DNA of 64,000 bases. Source: Pyronema omphalodes (Eukaryota > Ascomycota > Pezizomycetes > Pezizales > Pyronemataceae). The translations under genes were made by a program, and so were the position numbers. Location of the stretch: the NCBI GenBank assembly GCA_024516155.1, contig JAJJXM010000015.1:744001-808000 (forward strand), written 5' to 3'. The notes beneath the pieces were generated by a model that saw only the letters and a program-made list of their open reading frames with translations, was not told where the DNA came from and made no database searches. Positions 1-10,095 of this stretch are shown in pieces (within the stretch, counting starts at the first letter, position 1; each line of letters begins with the position of its first letter).

Positions 1-593
1 TCAACTAAGCGGCTACACTGTACCGAACAGGCATTGCGTTGTCCTGTTAAAGAGGAACAGGATTTTATACTTTGTTATTCTTTCAGCAAGAGTTATAAGC
101 CGGATTGTTCGATCCGGGATAGCGAAGAGGGGTGTGGCTCATGATGCGGCCATTTAGATGAGAATCAATAGTCTCAAACGATAGAAACTGGATGGGACAG
201 CGGTTGGAGAGAATGACGTTAACGGTGATGGGTCCCAAAGTGATGGACTGTCACAAGAGGGTCCAATACTTCAGGACAGCGTAGGGGAAGGTGTCATAGT
301 ATAGGGCAATATTTGAACCATTGCGGTATACTGAACTTAATAAATGGTTAACAATAGTTTTTTTATTCTCAATATTATACGTCTTCAGACTTATCGTGCC
401 ATGCATCAACAATAAAAATACTCTACAGAACAATCTCCACCTCTCCGCATTATTATATTAAAGAAACATCTTCCATGCCAGTATACGATTTGGTTGTGTT
501 GCCTTATATTTTGACAACCTGCCTTACGCTGTCCCGTGGTTTTGGGACCTCCCGTGGCAGCTGCCGTCGTTTGGTGTCTCATCTGTAACAACG
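1..593. other. Intergenic, no gene recognised
   Basis: AT-rich sequence without a credible reading frame; the short open frames here lack family resemblance and overlap one another on both strands. Nothing further is supported. Confidence 0.5.
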
Positions 594-1085
594 TCAGTCT
601 CTGCAACCACATTTCAACATTGAAATCATGATATCCATACCATTCGAGATCGCTTCTACATCAATATCCAAGAGATCTAGAATTATATTATCGAAATCCC
701 GATCCTCCTGTTGCTGGTCAAGGTTCTTAGCCTTTAGCCAGATGTCAGGCGACGCCACCTTCTCGCTATCCAAGATGTAAAACTCCGGGACGCCGTTCCA
801 ATCTTCCTCCACGCATACCTCCATGGGTATGGTGTCGTTTTCATCGACGGGGGGGACTGGGCTCCAGATGGGTCCTTTCGACGGTTTGTTGGAGATAGGG
901 GCCTGGGCCGGTCTCCGGGTGTTGTCTACAGCACGGGACGCTTTTTGACGTTGGGTACGGGTCTTGACGTGATGACGACGTCGTTCAATGGAGCTCCGTA
1001 CTGATAGTGGCTCTGGTGAGGAAGCAGGTGGGGGTGAGCGTGGGGGTTTTACCGAGCCAGAGGTAGTGGTAGTGTGTGGTGCCAT
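594..1085 (-). CDS. Hypothetical proline- and arginine-rich protein (doubtful)
   Basis: I do not recognise this protein. The first ATG on the minus strand gives 163 residues; the frame stays open about 54 nt upstream of it to a GTG. The N-terminal half is rich in Pro, Ser, Thr and Arg and contains a basic stretch (IERRRHHVKTRTQRQK), which suggests disorder. The C-terminal half is acidic and more ordered-looking (EEDWNGVPEFYILDSEKV, then DFDNIILDLLDIDVEAI). It ends in a Cys-containing tail (MLKCGCRD). The contrast between a basic disordered half and an acidic half is more protein-like than neighbouring chance frames, but there is no splice partner, promoter signal or known domain. It could be a lineage-specific gene, a terminal exon or a chance ORF. 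Confidence 0.3.
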   Translation of the reverse strand: MAPHTTTTSGSVKPPRSPPPASSPEPLSVRSSIERRRHHVKTRTQRQKASRAVDNTRRPAQAPISNKPSKGPIWSPVPPVDENDTIPMEVCVEEDWNGVPEFYILDSEKVASPDIWLKAKNLDQQQEDRDFDNIILDLLDIDVEAISNGMDIMISMLKCGCRD

Positions 1086-3120
1086 GAGTGATTGCCGAAG
1101 GACTAGGTTTTGGATCCAAAAAGGTGGTTGTTCCGACACTGAATGGAAATGGGGTGGAGGTGTGGTTGAGAAAGGGTATCGAGTCCGGTGGGTCGGAATT
1201 GGTCGATGTTATACCTGGAAATATGCGGCACATGAGTGGATTAACCGACTTGGAGCCTACCTCCATCATCCACAGACAACAGCCCATATGACTGTTCATG
1301 TGCCGCGAAACACGCCGTGATATCCATGTCATGTACTGCTGCGATGGCAGATATTGGCCGCTGGTGGATCGTGAGTGGGTGAGCAAACAAGCAGAGCCAG
1401 GGCACATTATCTCCATTTACAGCTTGTACGGCAACACCGCTGCACCACAATGCCTCTTCAGTGCAACACCTCCACGTATCCAGGTACCTTTCCACTCGAC
1501 GATATGGAGATGTCACTTGTTTCATACAACAACATATCCCAGCAACACCAAGTAACAGTTTCCAGTTCCATTATTTCCATAGTTCTCTGTCAAACTGTAC
1601 CCAGAGACACAGAGACCTGACTCCACTTCAATTTCTGAAGCCATTGTTCTGAAAGTGGTCGACAGCGTAAGTAGCATTTGGAATTTCGAAAATGTCGGGA
1701 AATGTTCACGTATCAATGGATCAAGAATGCGAATAACACATGTTGACTGATATGGCAGTGATGCGTTCGAGCAGAATCAAATAGATGCCCCCGTCCGAGT
1801 GGAGGAATCGGATCATGATAGAGCATGGGAAGATGGAGACGAAATGTGGAAGCAGGATAATGAACCGCTACACCACAAGATCAGCCGCGTTTAATGGCTT
1901 CCAGAATCGATAGCTTTCAATCCGTAGTTAGAACATCTCTCTGAAGATACAGCAGCCTCGTATCATGTTAATCACATGATAGCGAATCATATCTGGTCAG
2001 ATGGAAGCAGCAGCGCAGTGAAAAATAAAATACAAATGGCAAACAAGTCCAATGGTACCAAATCTTCAATGTGTGCACAGATGGTATGTTCGATCCGTAC
2101 AGCAGCATTCTGACTGCCGAAAGAAAAAGCAAAGCTACAGCATCCGGTTGAACTTGATGTTGTCTTACAAAACATGAGATGAAAACTTTACAGAATTTGA
2201 AAGAACGATATTCGATTGAATTAGACTTCGATCAATCCGTCGTGTCATAATTTTCAATCAATACCAGCTTCGGAAACAAATTGGTTTGCAGTATCTTACC
2301 GATTCAATGCATGAATTTCTCAGCATTTACACTGTTATCAGCATGTGAATCTGTGCCTTTATAGTGACGGAATATCATAAGACAGTACTTATCAGTACTG
2401 AATCCAGCGAATTGGCTAAATCAAATTCCGTCGTCGCATAACATCAGCTTTTTGTAATCATTCATAAAAACAAAGAATTGTCGCAGAATCTCGTTGAGGG
2501 AAAAAGGGCGCCAATGAGATTACCTTGTGCCAAGACCCCCAAATCCCCAATCGTTGTAACAGGATGCTTTCCATCAAAGTCTTTGTATCTTTTCTCTTGA
2601 TTTTCATATAAATCGTGCAGGTGGTACAATTGCTACTTACTCCACCGACCTTCTCGAAATCATTTATAAACGAGAGCGATTCGCATGATGCTATTGTAAC
2701 TTGACAAGAAGTGATATCTGTGGACCCTTGTCCCTGCGTATCTAGCTTACTAGTCATCACAGATTAAGCAGGGGAAATATCATCCACATCCACATATTTG
2801 ACTTCATTCCTGGGCTTCTCTATGAAAGCTATATATACAGCCTGTAGTTACTGATTCACATTCCAGTGCTCGCATGCTTATCGTCGTCCACACTTACATA
2901 TAGGCCGGACTCGCCTTAAATGCATCAAAAATTGAAACCGCCGATAAATCATTCTAGTTCTCTTCAAAACATGAATCTATGTATATCATATTATCTGAGA
3001 CTGAGGAAGGGATGGATTTCAAGACAGAAAGGACTGTTCCGGCGCCGTTGGAAAGGGTTAGTTGCAAATTATTGATATTGTTTTTTCTTCTTTACCAAAG
3101 CGTAATCTAGCATCACAGTT
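1086..3120. other. Intergenic, no gene recognised
   Basis: About 2 kb with only short, mutually overlapping frames on both strands and no recognisable domain. No repeat or tRNA is seen before the tRNA-Gln gene at its right edge. Confidence 0.45.
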
Positions 3121-3192
3121 GGTGTTATAGTGTAGTGGTTAGCACTTCGGATTCTGATTCCGGCAACCCCGGTTCGACTCCGGGTAAGACCT
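3121..3192 (+). tRNA. tRNA-Gln (anticodon CUG)
   Basis: A 72-nt cloverleaf can be folded by eye. The acceptor arm is GGTGTTA against TAAGACC, with one G-G mismatch at pair 4:69. The D-arm region carries an A box (TAGTGTAGTGG). The anticodon stem is TCGGA/TCCGG around loop TTCTGAT, so the anticodon is CTG. The T arm is CCCGG-TTCGACT-CCGGG and includes the B box. The discriminator base is T. There is no intron. It is read by RNA polymerase III, consistent with the T run immediately downstream. Confidence 0.9.
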
Positions 3193-3202
3193 TTTTTTTT
3201 TT
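3193..3202 (+). terminator. RNA polymerase III T-run terminator
   Basis: An uninterrupted run of thymidines starts at the discriminator base of tRNA-Gln, the normal pol III stop signal. Confidence 0.8.
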
Positions 3203-3317
3203 AAATCCCCCCTCCCCCCTCTCTCCCTGATTTACCCTTCAAGTACTTCTCTGACTCTAGTCACCTTTTCACCCCTCTTTCTTCGACATTGTACCATTTG
3301 GCAAGGGTTAGTTGTAG

Positions 3318-3361
3318 TACTCGTGCCAAGGTGGGGCTATAGGGCTACCTCGGCACGAGTA
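3318..3361. repeat. 15-bp inverted repeat (hairpin)
   Basis: Left arm TACTCGTGCCAAGGT (3318-3332) and right arm ACCTCGGCACGAGTA (3347-3361) pair with one G-T/A-C type exception, around a 14-nt loop. It lies 126 bp downstream of the tRNA-Gln gene. No TSD or larger element was found around it, so its role is unknown. Confidence 0.7.
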
Positions 3362-3736
3362 GGCTGAAGTTTAATGACAAAATTTAATAGTCTGATAATT
3401 GATTGTTGACAAGCGAGCTTCTGTTCCACTTTGCAATCCAAAACTCGCATTTCTATTGTAAAATTCAAATAAGTTGTAATGCATACAATGTAATCTCAAG
3501 CTTGTCGTATTTTTAACGCATCATTGTTTCCTGTGTTGCAAGTGTTTGAATATAGCGCAACGTGAGATTTCCTGAGTCGATTCAGAGGCTCACGCCGAAC
3601 AGCGATCAATTGTGCGCCAAAGCCCATTTGCTTTTGACTGTGCAATTTGCTTCACAGAACCGAATGCTAGGCTAGCCAGTTTGTTGTGTGCAAAAGTTTA
3701 TACTCAGCATAGGCTGAAGAAAGACCGGGAATTGTG

Positions 3737-4332
3737 CAGAGTTCGGCACGGTCTGTCCGGTCCCGTCCTGTAGTAGGACCAGGACTGGCCGTCCTGGAGG
3801 CACCATGGACGGGACGGACCGCGGGTGACCGTGGGTGACCACGACTAGCGTCACTTCCGGTCACTCGCAAACCGCGGTTTTTTACTACTGTTTACGGTGT
3901 TTTCCTTAGATAATTCTGATGCATTGCACGAATCAAAGTCAAACAAAAAACACGAGACTGATTAATAGGAAAGCTCCTTCTTCCCCCAGTAAAATCCATC
4001 CTTCCCCATCCTTCTCGAATGAAAACGACTCTTCAGAGGAAAGGCAGGGTGTTCTGGTCCTGGTCGGAATGGGTGCAGAGGACGGTGATGAGAACATTGG
4101 CGTATTCTTGCTCAGTTGGTGATGGAGTGATGTCGGTTGCTGTTCGACTTACACGGCAATGAAAGAAGTGGAAAGTCCTTGCATGTAGAAGATGGAAAGG
4201 TAGAAGATGGAAATGTAGAAGAAGGAATGTGAAGGATAGAAGAAATAATTATAGCAGGATCGTACTTTACTAAGAAACAAAAATAATATCAAGCTGCCAT
4301 AGGCGGTCCTGGATGGACCGTGCCGAACTATG
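3737..4332 (-). mobile_element. hAT-like MITE, copy A (inverted, internally deleted)
   Basis: A 596-bp non-autonomous element in opposite orientation to copies B and C. It opens with CAGAGTTCGGCACGG and ends with the inverted complement (GCCGAACTATG, one substitution from CTCTG). It is flanked by a perfect 8-bp direct repeat GAATTGTG at 3729-3736 and 4333-4340, the TSD length produced by hAT transposases. Compared with copies B and C it lacks about 300 bp of GC-rich subterminal sequence next to one terminus but shares the central pyrimidine-rich segment and the other subterminal block. It has no coding capacity. Confidence 0.85.
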
Positions 4333-4558
4333 GAATTGTGTTTCATTCATGATCTAAGTTGCACTCGGTTTTCAGAAATGACATATCGAAATTTTCATTT
4401 GGTTTTTGGGTACATTTTCGACTTTGAAAAATTGGGAGAAGCGTTTCTTTTTTTTTTTCGGAAATTATGCAGGATGCCCCCCAAAAAAGGCGAAATTTGC
4501 AATATACCCCCGTCTATGCAGGATGCCCCTCGCTTAGGTAGTGAACACCCGCCTTCAG

Positions 4559-5494
4559 CAGAGTTCGGCACGGTCCGTCCAGGACGGCGGACCGGACGGG
4601 ACCACGCTGGTGGTCCCGTCCCGTCCACCTTCCTGGACGGACGGCCACTAGGTGGTCCGGTCCCGTCCGCAAACTCAAAAGACCGGACGGGACGGCGGGT
4701 GACGGCAGGACCGTGGTCTTTGGGTGCGCTAGTGTGCAGGGGGCCGTTTGGTTCAAGTTTGCCAGATGCTATGGGCCGCAGCAGCGACGTTTTCAGCACT
4801 GCAGTAGATAAACCCTTCATGCTGAACTTCAGTAAAACTTTTACATTCCACTGCAGGTGCACGCTCTACCCAGCAATAGTTTCACTGCCTATGGTATTAT
4901 TTTTGTTTCCTAATGAAGTACGATCCCGCTATAAATGTTTCCTGTATTCTTCACACTCCATCTTCTACCTTTCTATCTTCTACATGCAAGAATTTTCCAC
5001 TTCTTTCATTGCCGTGTAAGTTGAACACCAACAGGCGTCACTCAATTCCCAGAGGAGCAGAAATATGCCAATTTTCTTATCGGCGTTCTCTACACCTGTT
5101 CCGACTAGGAGCAGAACACCCTGCCTGTCCTCTCAAGAGTTGTGTTCATTCGAGAAGGATGGGGAAGGACGCATTTTAGTGGCGGGAGAAGGAGCATTCT
5201 TATGCATCAGTATAGTTTTTCTTTGTTTGCAAGCAACTCCATATAGGTGACTTTAATTCGTGCAATGCATCAGAATTATCTAAGGAAAACAACATGAGCC
5301 GTAGTAAAAAAACTGCGGGTTTCGAGTGACCGGTTGTGACGCTAGTCGTGGTCACCCACGGTCGCCCGCGGTCCGTCCCGTCCATGGTGCCTCCAGGACG
5401 GCCAGTCCTGGTCCTACTTCAGGACGGGACCGCGAGTGACGGTCCGGTCCCGTCCAAAGCCAGGACGGGACCGGACGGACCGTGCCGAACTCTG
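4559..5494 (+). mobile_element. hAT-like MITE, copy B (nested in the MULE)
   Basis: A 936-bp non-autonomous element with termini CAGAGTTCGGCACGGTCCGT and its inverted complement ending GCCGAACTCTG. It is flanked by the perfect 8-bp duplication GCCTTCAG (4551-4558 and 5495-5502). The subterminal regions are packed with GGACGGAC/CCGGTCCCGTCC motifs in both orientations, typical of hAT subterminal transposase-binding repeats. The duplicated target overlaps the inner edge of the MULE left TIR, so this insertion is younger than the MULE. It shares nearly all of its length with copy C. There is no transposase ORF. Confidence 0.88.
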
Positions 5495-5543
5495 GCCTTC
5501 AGCGCCGGGTGCCAAATTTTTCACGCATGTTTTTTTTCCTTAC

Positions 5544-5747
5544 TTGCAGATAAAAATTTTGAATCCACTTCTGCGCTTCTGACTTTGCAAAGCGAATGAC
5601 AAACCGCATGTCTACGGTCCACTTGTGAATAGCCAGTTTAAACTCGAAAAACGTGGGAAAATCATCTCCAAGGTGTAGTGCATGTCGAGAGATTGGGTCA
5701 GCGGCGTTAGGATCGATGCTGGTTGTCAGAGAATTGGTGCGCTCCAT
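5544..5747 (-). pseudogene. Truncated MULE transposase N-terminus (fragment)
   Basis: Sixty-eight codons from an ATG within the MULE end just before a splice-donor-like GTAAGG. The stretch from about residue 29 (DDFPTFFEFKLAIHKWT, then FVIRFAKSEAQKW) resembles the start of the FAR1/MuDR-type domain in fungal MULE transposases, where an aromatic residue, FK, AI, W and a later KS are spaced similarly. The rest of a transposase (zinc-binding residues, DDE catalytic core) is absent, so the element cannot mobilise itself. Recognition is from memory of the family pattern, and the match is short. Confidence 0.4.
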
Positions 5748-5917
5748 TGTTGTCGTTGTTGACGATAATATCAAGAAGTGGAATCAAAATCTTCACCTGC
5801 AAGCGAGGAAATAATCAATATGGGCGGGTTTTCACTACCTAAGCGAGGGGCATCCTGCATAGACGGGGGTATATTACAAATTTCGCCTTTTTTGAGGGGC
5901 ATCCTGCATAATTTCCG

Positions 5918-5930
5918 TTTTTTTTTTTTT

Positions 5931-5961
<31 letters not shown>
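5918..5961. repeat. T23-G21 homopolymer tract
   Basis: Twenty-three T followed directly by twenty-one G, abutting the right MULE terminus. The T part may include the duplicated MULE target site. The G part belongs to a set of long C/G homopolymers in this window. Confidence 0.95.
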
Positions 5962-6145
5962 TTGAAATGCGATCCGTTTCCGTGACGTAAGAATCGCTGA
6001 TTCGAAAAGGTTTCTTTTCGTTTTTCTTCTTTTTCTTTCATTGATGCTCCTATCACCGGCGTTCTAGAGACTATAGTGCTGACTAAACACTAGCCGAAGA
6101 TAAAGGCTCCACGACATACTCCAAGGAGGTTTGAAATTGATAATA

Positions 6146-6739
6146 GGGCGTTTCACGCTACGTTTATCGGGGCCGATTATAGCGCGCTTCGGGAACCCTA
6201 TTATGAAAAATCTGTCACCATAAACAATGTCAGCGTGAAACCCCCCCGGAATCTTAATTGAAAGAAATCGCATTCTCGCTGTTTTTCTTAGGCCGCAACA
6301 TCGACTCCCCCCGCACCGCGACCCAGGAAAAAAATTTTCACCACATACTTGGCGATGCCACGCGCGCAAAAAAAACCCACAGAACAACTTTTTGACGAAT
6401 ATTGCAGCAAAAAAATGTTTCGTAATCATAGCTGGGCATGCATAGAGGCCGACTTTTATATTTTATAATTCTTTTTATAATCTTTTTGAATTTTCATATT
6501 TTTATTCTTTTCGCTATGACAGACAGTGGAAGAGCGATGCTAACCCGTCTCGTGCTTAGTGCTCCGTGTAGTGTTAAAGGACCCATAATCGATATTCTCA
6601 AAATGCCATAAGGAGCTCCGGAGCTCCTTTTGCAAAAAGGCTTTTAAGACGATAAATGCCGCGCCTAGATCGCCTTTTGAACTAGTGATTAAGCTTAAGC
6701 CAATCGTTAAACAATCCATAATTGTAGCGTGAAACGCCC
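6146..6739. mobile_element. MITE with 16-bp TIR and TA target duplication
   Basis: The 594-bp element starts GGGCGTTTCACGCTAC and ends with the exact inverted complement GTAGCGTGAAACGCCC. Dinucleotides TA at 6144-6145 and 6740-6741 fit Tc1/mariner/pogo-type insertion. A diverged subterminal copy of the motif (CAGCGTGAAACCCCC) occurs inside, near 6230. It also holds a 20-bp perfect palindrome at 6610-6629. There is no plausible transposase frame. Confidence 0.65.
6610..6629. repeat. 20-bp perfect palindrome
   Basis: AAGGAGCTCCGGAGCTCCTT reads identically on both strands and lies within the TA-flanked MITE. Confidence 0.9.
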
Positions 6740-6741
6740 TA

Positions 6742-9011
6742 ATGTGTATAACAATAATTTGCTAAATCTATGAAAAAGCGTAAAAAAGGATCCAGTCTCA
6801 ATCGTCCGTTACGGAGTAATTGCTGAACTGAAATCCCACTTCCGTTAGTCGGAAGAAGGATGAAGCGACTAACCTTTAATGTTTTAACGTCTGCGGTGTA
6901 AGGATGTCGGATGATTATTCCATCTTCCTAAAAACCCGGATTTCTGGCTTTTGCTTTTCTCGTATAGAGAGTTTTAAGTTGGAACTTTTCCTGTAATTAT
7001 GTATTGAAGAAGCTTGGAATGGTAAGAGTTAATATTGGGTTTCCTATAAAGATAGCTGGGCGGCCTGTAAGCCGTCACAGGATAGTTCAACAGCTCAGGA
7101 GACCGTGAAAAACTGGTTTCGATTATAAGAAAATATTTAAATATATTGATATGATACGTATAAGTACGGGTTGGGAATATTAATGAGAGCGGAGGAAGGA
7201 GGATTTTTAGTCTTGCAAAGTAATTGGGGGCAGATTGTCAGAGGATATCTTGAACCGATGTTATAATAATAATAGAGAAATTATTATCAAGTCAGGACTA
7301 TTGCTTTAAAAGTCAAACTGTGGGTCTTACAGCCGAGGAGAGGGCGGTGAAAAGTTTCAAATTATGGAGAAGTACTTGAAGACTTGCGATATACTGTAAG
7401 TCGGGAAAAATTTAATTATAATCTCTTTATTATCATTATAACATCAATCCGGGATTCGTCCTCTGGGAACTTCGCCCGATTAGTCTGTAGGAGGAAAATA
7501 CTCTTTCCCTTGCTATAATAACTTTTCCCAGCATCATCCGAGTCAATACATTTAATTCCATTCTTGGATTCCTCCACGGCAACCTCACCACTGCGAACCA
7601 CCCTTCCTCCCGAAATCTATAATGCGATACCACAAATCTCCATTTTAAACACGGCACATATCAGGCTTCATTTTCTCGGTACCACCCAACTCTTGGCGTG
7701 CCGGCATGCCGCTCCTCTTTTCAAGATTCAACACATATTCTCCTGAGTTTTCGTCGTCAAAGATCAGGAATATAATCAGTCTATTATATCTACGAGAGCT
7801 TTCCAAGGCTTGGCTAGTATACTTCCATAAACTCATCAGCCAAAATCACGTGCTTTCGTCCATATAATTTCCCCCACACGTTCTCGAGCCTGTGTCATTC
7901 AGAACAAAACCTAAGGCGTTATCACTTCACGCAGCCTTCAACGGCCGGTAAGTTCCTACGGCCTATTGCCTTTATCAAGATGTCTGAGATAGTTGTATAC
8001 GTATTCCTAGCGCCATAGTTACCTCTGTAAACTCTTCCACAGTAGCTCACTATGCGAGTGATGTTTTATGCATAAACCGCGCTGTGCTTCACCAATTTTT
8101 CTCATCAGTAATGAGCATACATACAATAACTGCTTCAAAAGATTGAGTTCATACATTAGATAATGAATTATTTCGTAGATGTCACATTGTGTGTATCGTG
8201 AGTTAAGACGTGTTGGGTGTAGGAATACTCGCTACAGAATGGCTTGCGAGCCATGCACCTACGTACTGTTCCTCGACACCACGGTCCACCTCGAGCTCGT
8301 TATTGAAATAGATATTATCAACATTACCAGAACCTGGAGCTAGGTAGTCCTGTGTATATAATTAGATAATGTTAAAGTGTTTGTTACTTTTCTTCTCCCC
8401 CCCCCCCCCCCCCCCCCTGTATTTGTCGCTTCTCTATCCTAGCTGTTCGTCATCTGGCTTGACTAGACAACAGACAATGGAGGTCAGTCTAATTCAGTCT
8501 CCAGTAAAAATCTAGCGGGTAGTTCAAAGAGTTGAATGGGCTAGAGTTATGAATAAAGGTGCTGATTAGGCTAAGATCTTTGAGGAGGATAGGCTGATAG
8601 TATTTATCCATTGATTGTTTGCTTCATTATACACTGACCCAGACTCTGCAAGACAGAAGAAACTGAGATCCCTTTCCTGTAGTTTACCTCGACTTTTCAG
8701 CCTCTCCGCATCACGACCCTCGTACAAAAGACACCGAAATCTAAACAAAAACAACTGAAAAGAAGGAACGAACGATACCACTTTGGAACGTTCTTCCCTG
8801 AAGCAAGATGCATGGCACTTAAATAGCACTTCACTTATAACGCCTGCTCAGGTCCGTGACTTCCAAAAACTCCGGGACTACCCTGGAAAGCCAATTATCT
8901 TGGAAGAAAAAGCAATTTTAAACTTGGGGCTCCTTCCCCATACTTCCTACTTTTCTATTAACAAATCCAAACAAGCCAGAACCCAAGCGAAGAAGAATCC
9001 TCCATCACCAT
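6742..9011. other. Intergenic, no gene recognised
   Basis: About 2.3 kb with no supported gene. Three overlapping minus-strand frames at 7416-7836 are discussed under rejected items. A pure C21 tract lies at 8397-8417. Confidence 0.4.
8397..8417. repeat. C21 homopolymer
   Basis: Twenty-one consecutive cytosines following a TTCTT pyrimidine run in intergenic DNA. Confidence 0.95.
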
Positions 9012-9992
9012 TTACGTAACGGTGTATCCACCATCAACCCTCAACTCCGCACCCGTCACAAATCCTGCAGCGTCACTAGACAAGTACACAACCGCACCCA
9101 TAAGATCCTTTGGATCACCCATACGTCCCACCGGCGTAAGACTCCTCCACTTCTCTCCGAGCTCTGGTCTTTCTTCCAATATCCTCTTTGTCAAATCCGT
9201 CAACATGTAACCCGGGCTAATACAGTTCACCCTAATTCCATACTGAGCCCATTCCACAGCAAACGAGCTAGCCAAATGTCTAACCGCCGCCTTAGAGGCG
9301 TTGTAAGGTGCCTGGGGCTGGGGAATATTGACAATAGCTCCGGACATGGAGCCGATAAATACCATACTACCGGGCTTCTTAACGGCAATAAGGTGCTTTG
9401 CCAACGCAGCTGCGAAGTAGTAGGTTCCATTTACGTTTACAGACATGATGTACTGAAGTCTGTCGGGAGGGTATTGCTCGGCGGGGAAGTTTTCGCAAAG
9501 TCCAGCGGAGGTGACGAGAGTATCAACATGGTTATTGTGAGCGGCCAAGATCTCGGCGAAGACTCGGTCAACGTCAGCGGCGTTGGATACATCAGCTTTG
9601 TGGGATGTGATGACGGGGAGCTTTTCGGCGTCGGTGTTCTCGGATTTCCATTGTTCTAGGAGACGGGAAGCAGCTTTGGCAGCTTCGTCACCTATGAGAG
9701 AATACTGTTAGTGGAGAAGTTGCGAAGGACGAATTGAGGCTTTGGGAGAAGAGTTACCATTGAGATCGACAATTGCAACATCGGCACCGCTCTCGACGAG
9801 CGCCTGTGTCATAACATACCCAAGACCACGGGCACCGCCGGTAATAATGGCGGTCTTTCCCTCGAGGGAGAAGCTGGCGAGAGTTGGCTTCTTGCGAGTG
9901 ACGGGGGTTGCTGATGGGAGAGTGCTGGGGTAGGAGGCCACAATAGTGGGATCCGTCTGAGCGTAGGAACCGGGCTTTGGGGCTTCCGACAT
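9012..9992 (-). CDS. NADP(H)-dependent short-chain dehydrogenase, sorbose/xylulose reductase (SOU1-like) type
   Basis: Two exons (9992-9758 and 9691-9012) join across a 66-bp GT...AG intron and encode 304 residues. The Rossmann glycine motif TGGARGLG is at residues 51-58, preceded by about 40 extra N-terminal residues. The central motif reads TSAG near 139-142 and is followed by VNVNGTYYF. The catalytic set is Ser in GSMSG (about 193-195), Tyr208 and Lys212 in YNASK. The C-terminus has the family's SDAAGFVTGAELRVDGGYTV. These features and the TSAGLCENFP segment match the classical SDR branch containing fungal sorbose reductase, L-xylulose reductase and mannitol dehydrogenase, cytosolic enzymes that interconvert ketoses and polyols. 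The substrate cannot be read from the sequence. A TATA box lies about 70 bp upstream of the ATG. Confidence 0.9.
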
Positions 9993-10060
9993 TTCTATGT
10001 TTTGTGTTGGTATGTAAGGACTTGTATGAGGATTATCAGAGAATAACGCGTTGGAAATGT

Positions 10061-10072
10061 CATTTTATATAG
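10061..10072 (-). promoter_or_regulatory. TATA box of the SDR gene
   Basis: On the minus strand the sequence is CTATATAAAATG, 69-80 bp upstream of the SDR start codon, a normal core-promoter position. Confidence 0.55.
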
Positions 10073-10080
10073 ACCGTTTG

Positions 10081-10095
10081 CCGGAGAGCCTCCGG
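10081..10095. promoter_or_regulatory. Inverted CCGGAG-N3-CTCCGG repeat upstream of the SDR gene
   Basis: A perfect 6-bp inverted repeat with a 3-bp spacer sits next to the TATA box. It contains CGG and CCG triplets, the half-sites bound by fungal Zn2Cys6 regulators. That it is an operator for this gene is inference from position. Confidence 0.35.

Larger units (their letters stand above)
4459..5917. mobile_element. Mutator-like element (MULE) with 95-bp terminal inverted repeats
   Basis: The outer element of a nest. Terminal inverted repeats span 4459-4553 and 5823-5917, start CGGAAATTATGCAGGATGCC and differ at only about three positions over 95 bp. Each TIR contains the motif ATGCAGGATGCCCC twice. 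The flanks are T11 on the left and T23 on the right, so a 9-11-bp T-only target duplication, as MULEs make, is possible but cannot be proven. Inside are a hAT-like MITE (4559-5494) and about 320 bp of original sequence holding a transposase-like fragment on the minus strand. Family assignment rests on the long TIRs and that fragment. Confidence 0.7.

Noticed and set aside
4330..5019. 229-codon frame in the hAT-like MITE
   Set aside because: It crosses the element boundary and the MULE TIR, begins at a non-ATG codon and consists of translated subterminal repeats.
7416..7836. Minus-strand frames that could join into a small protein starting MSLWKYTSQALESS
   Set aside because: The start is an ATG and the residues look plausible, but the frames need an unsupported intron, have no known family and give no conserved motif.
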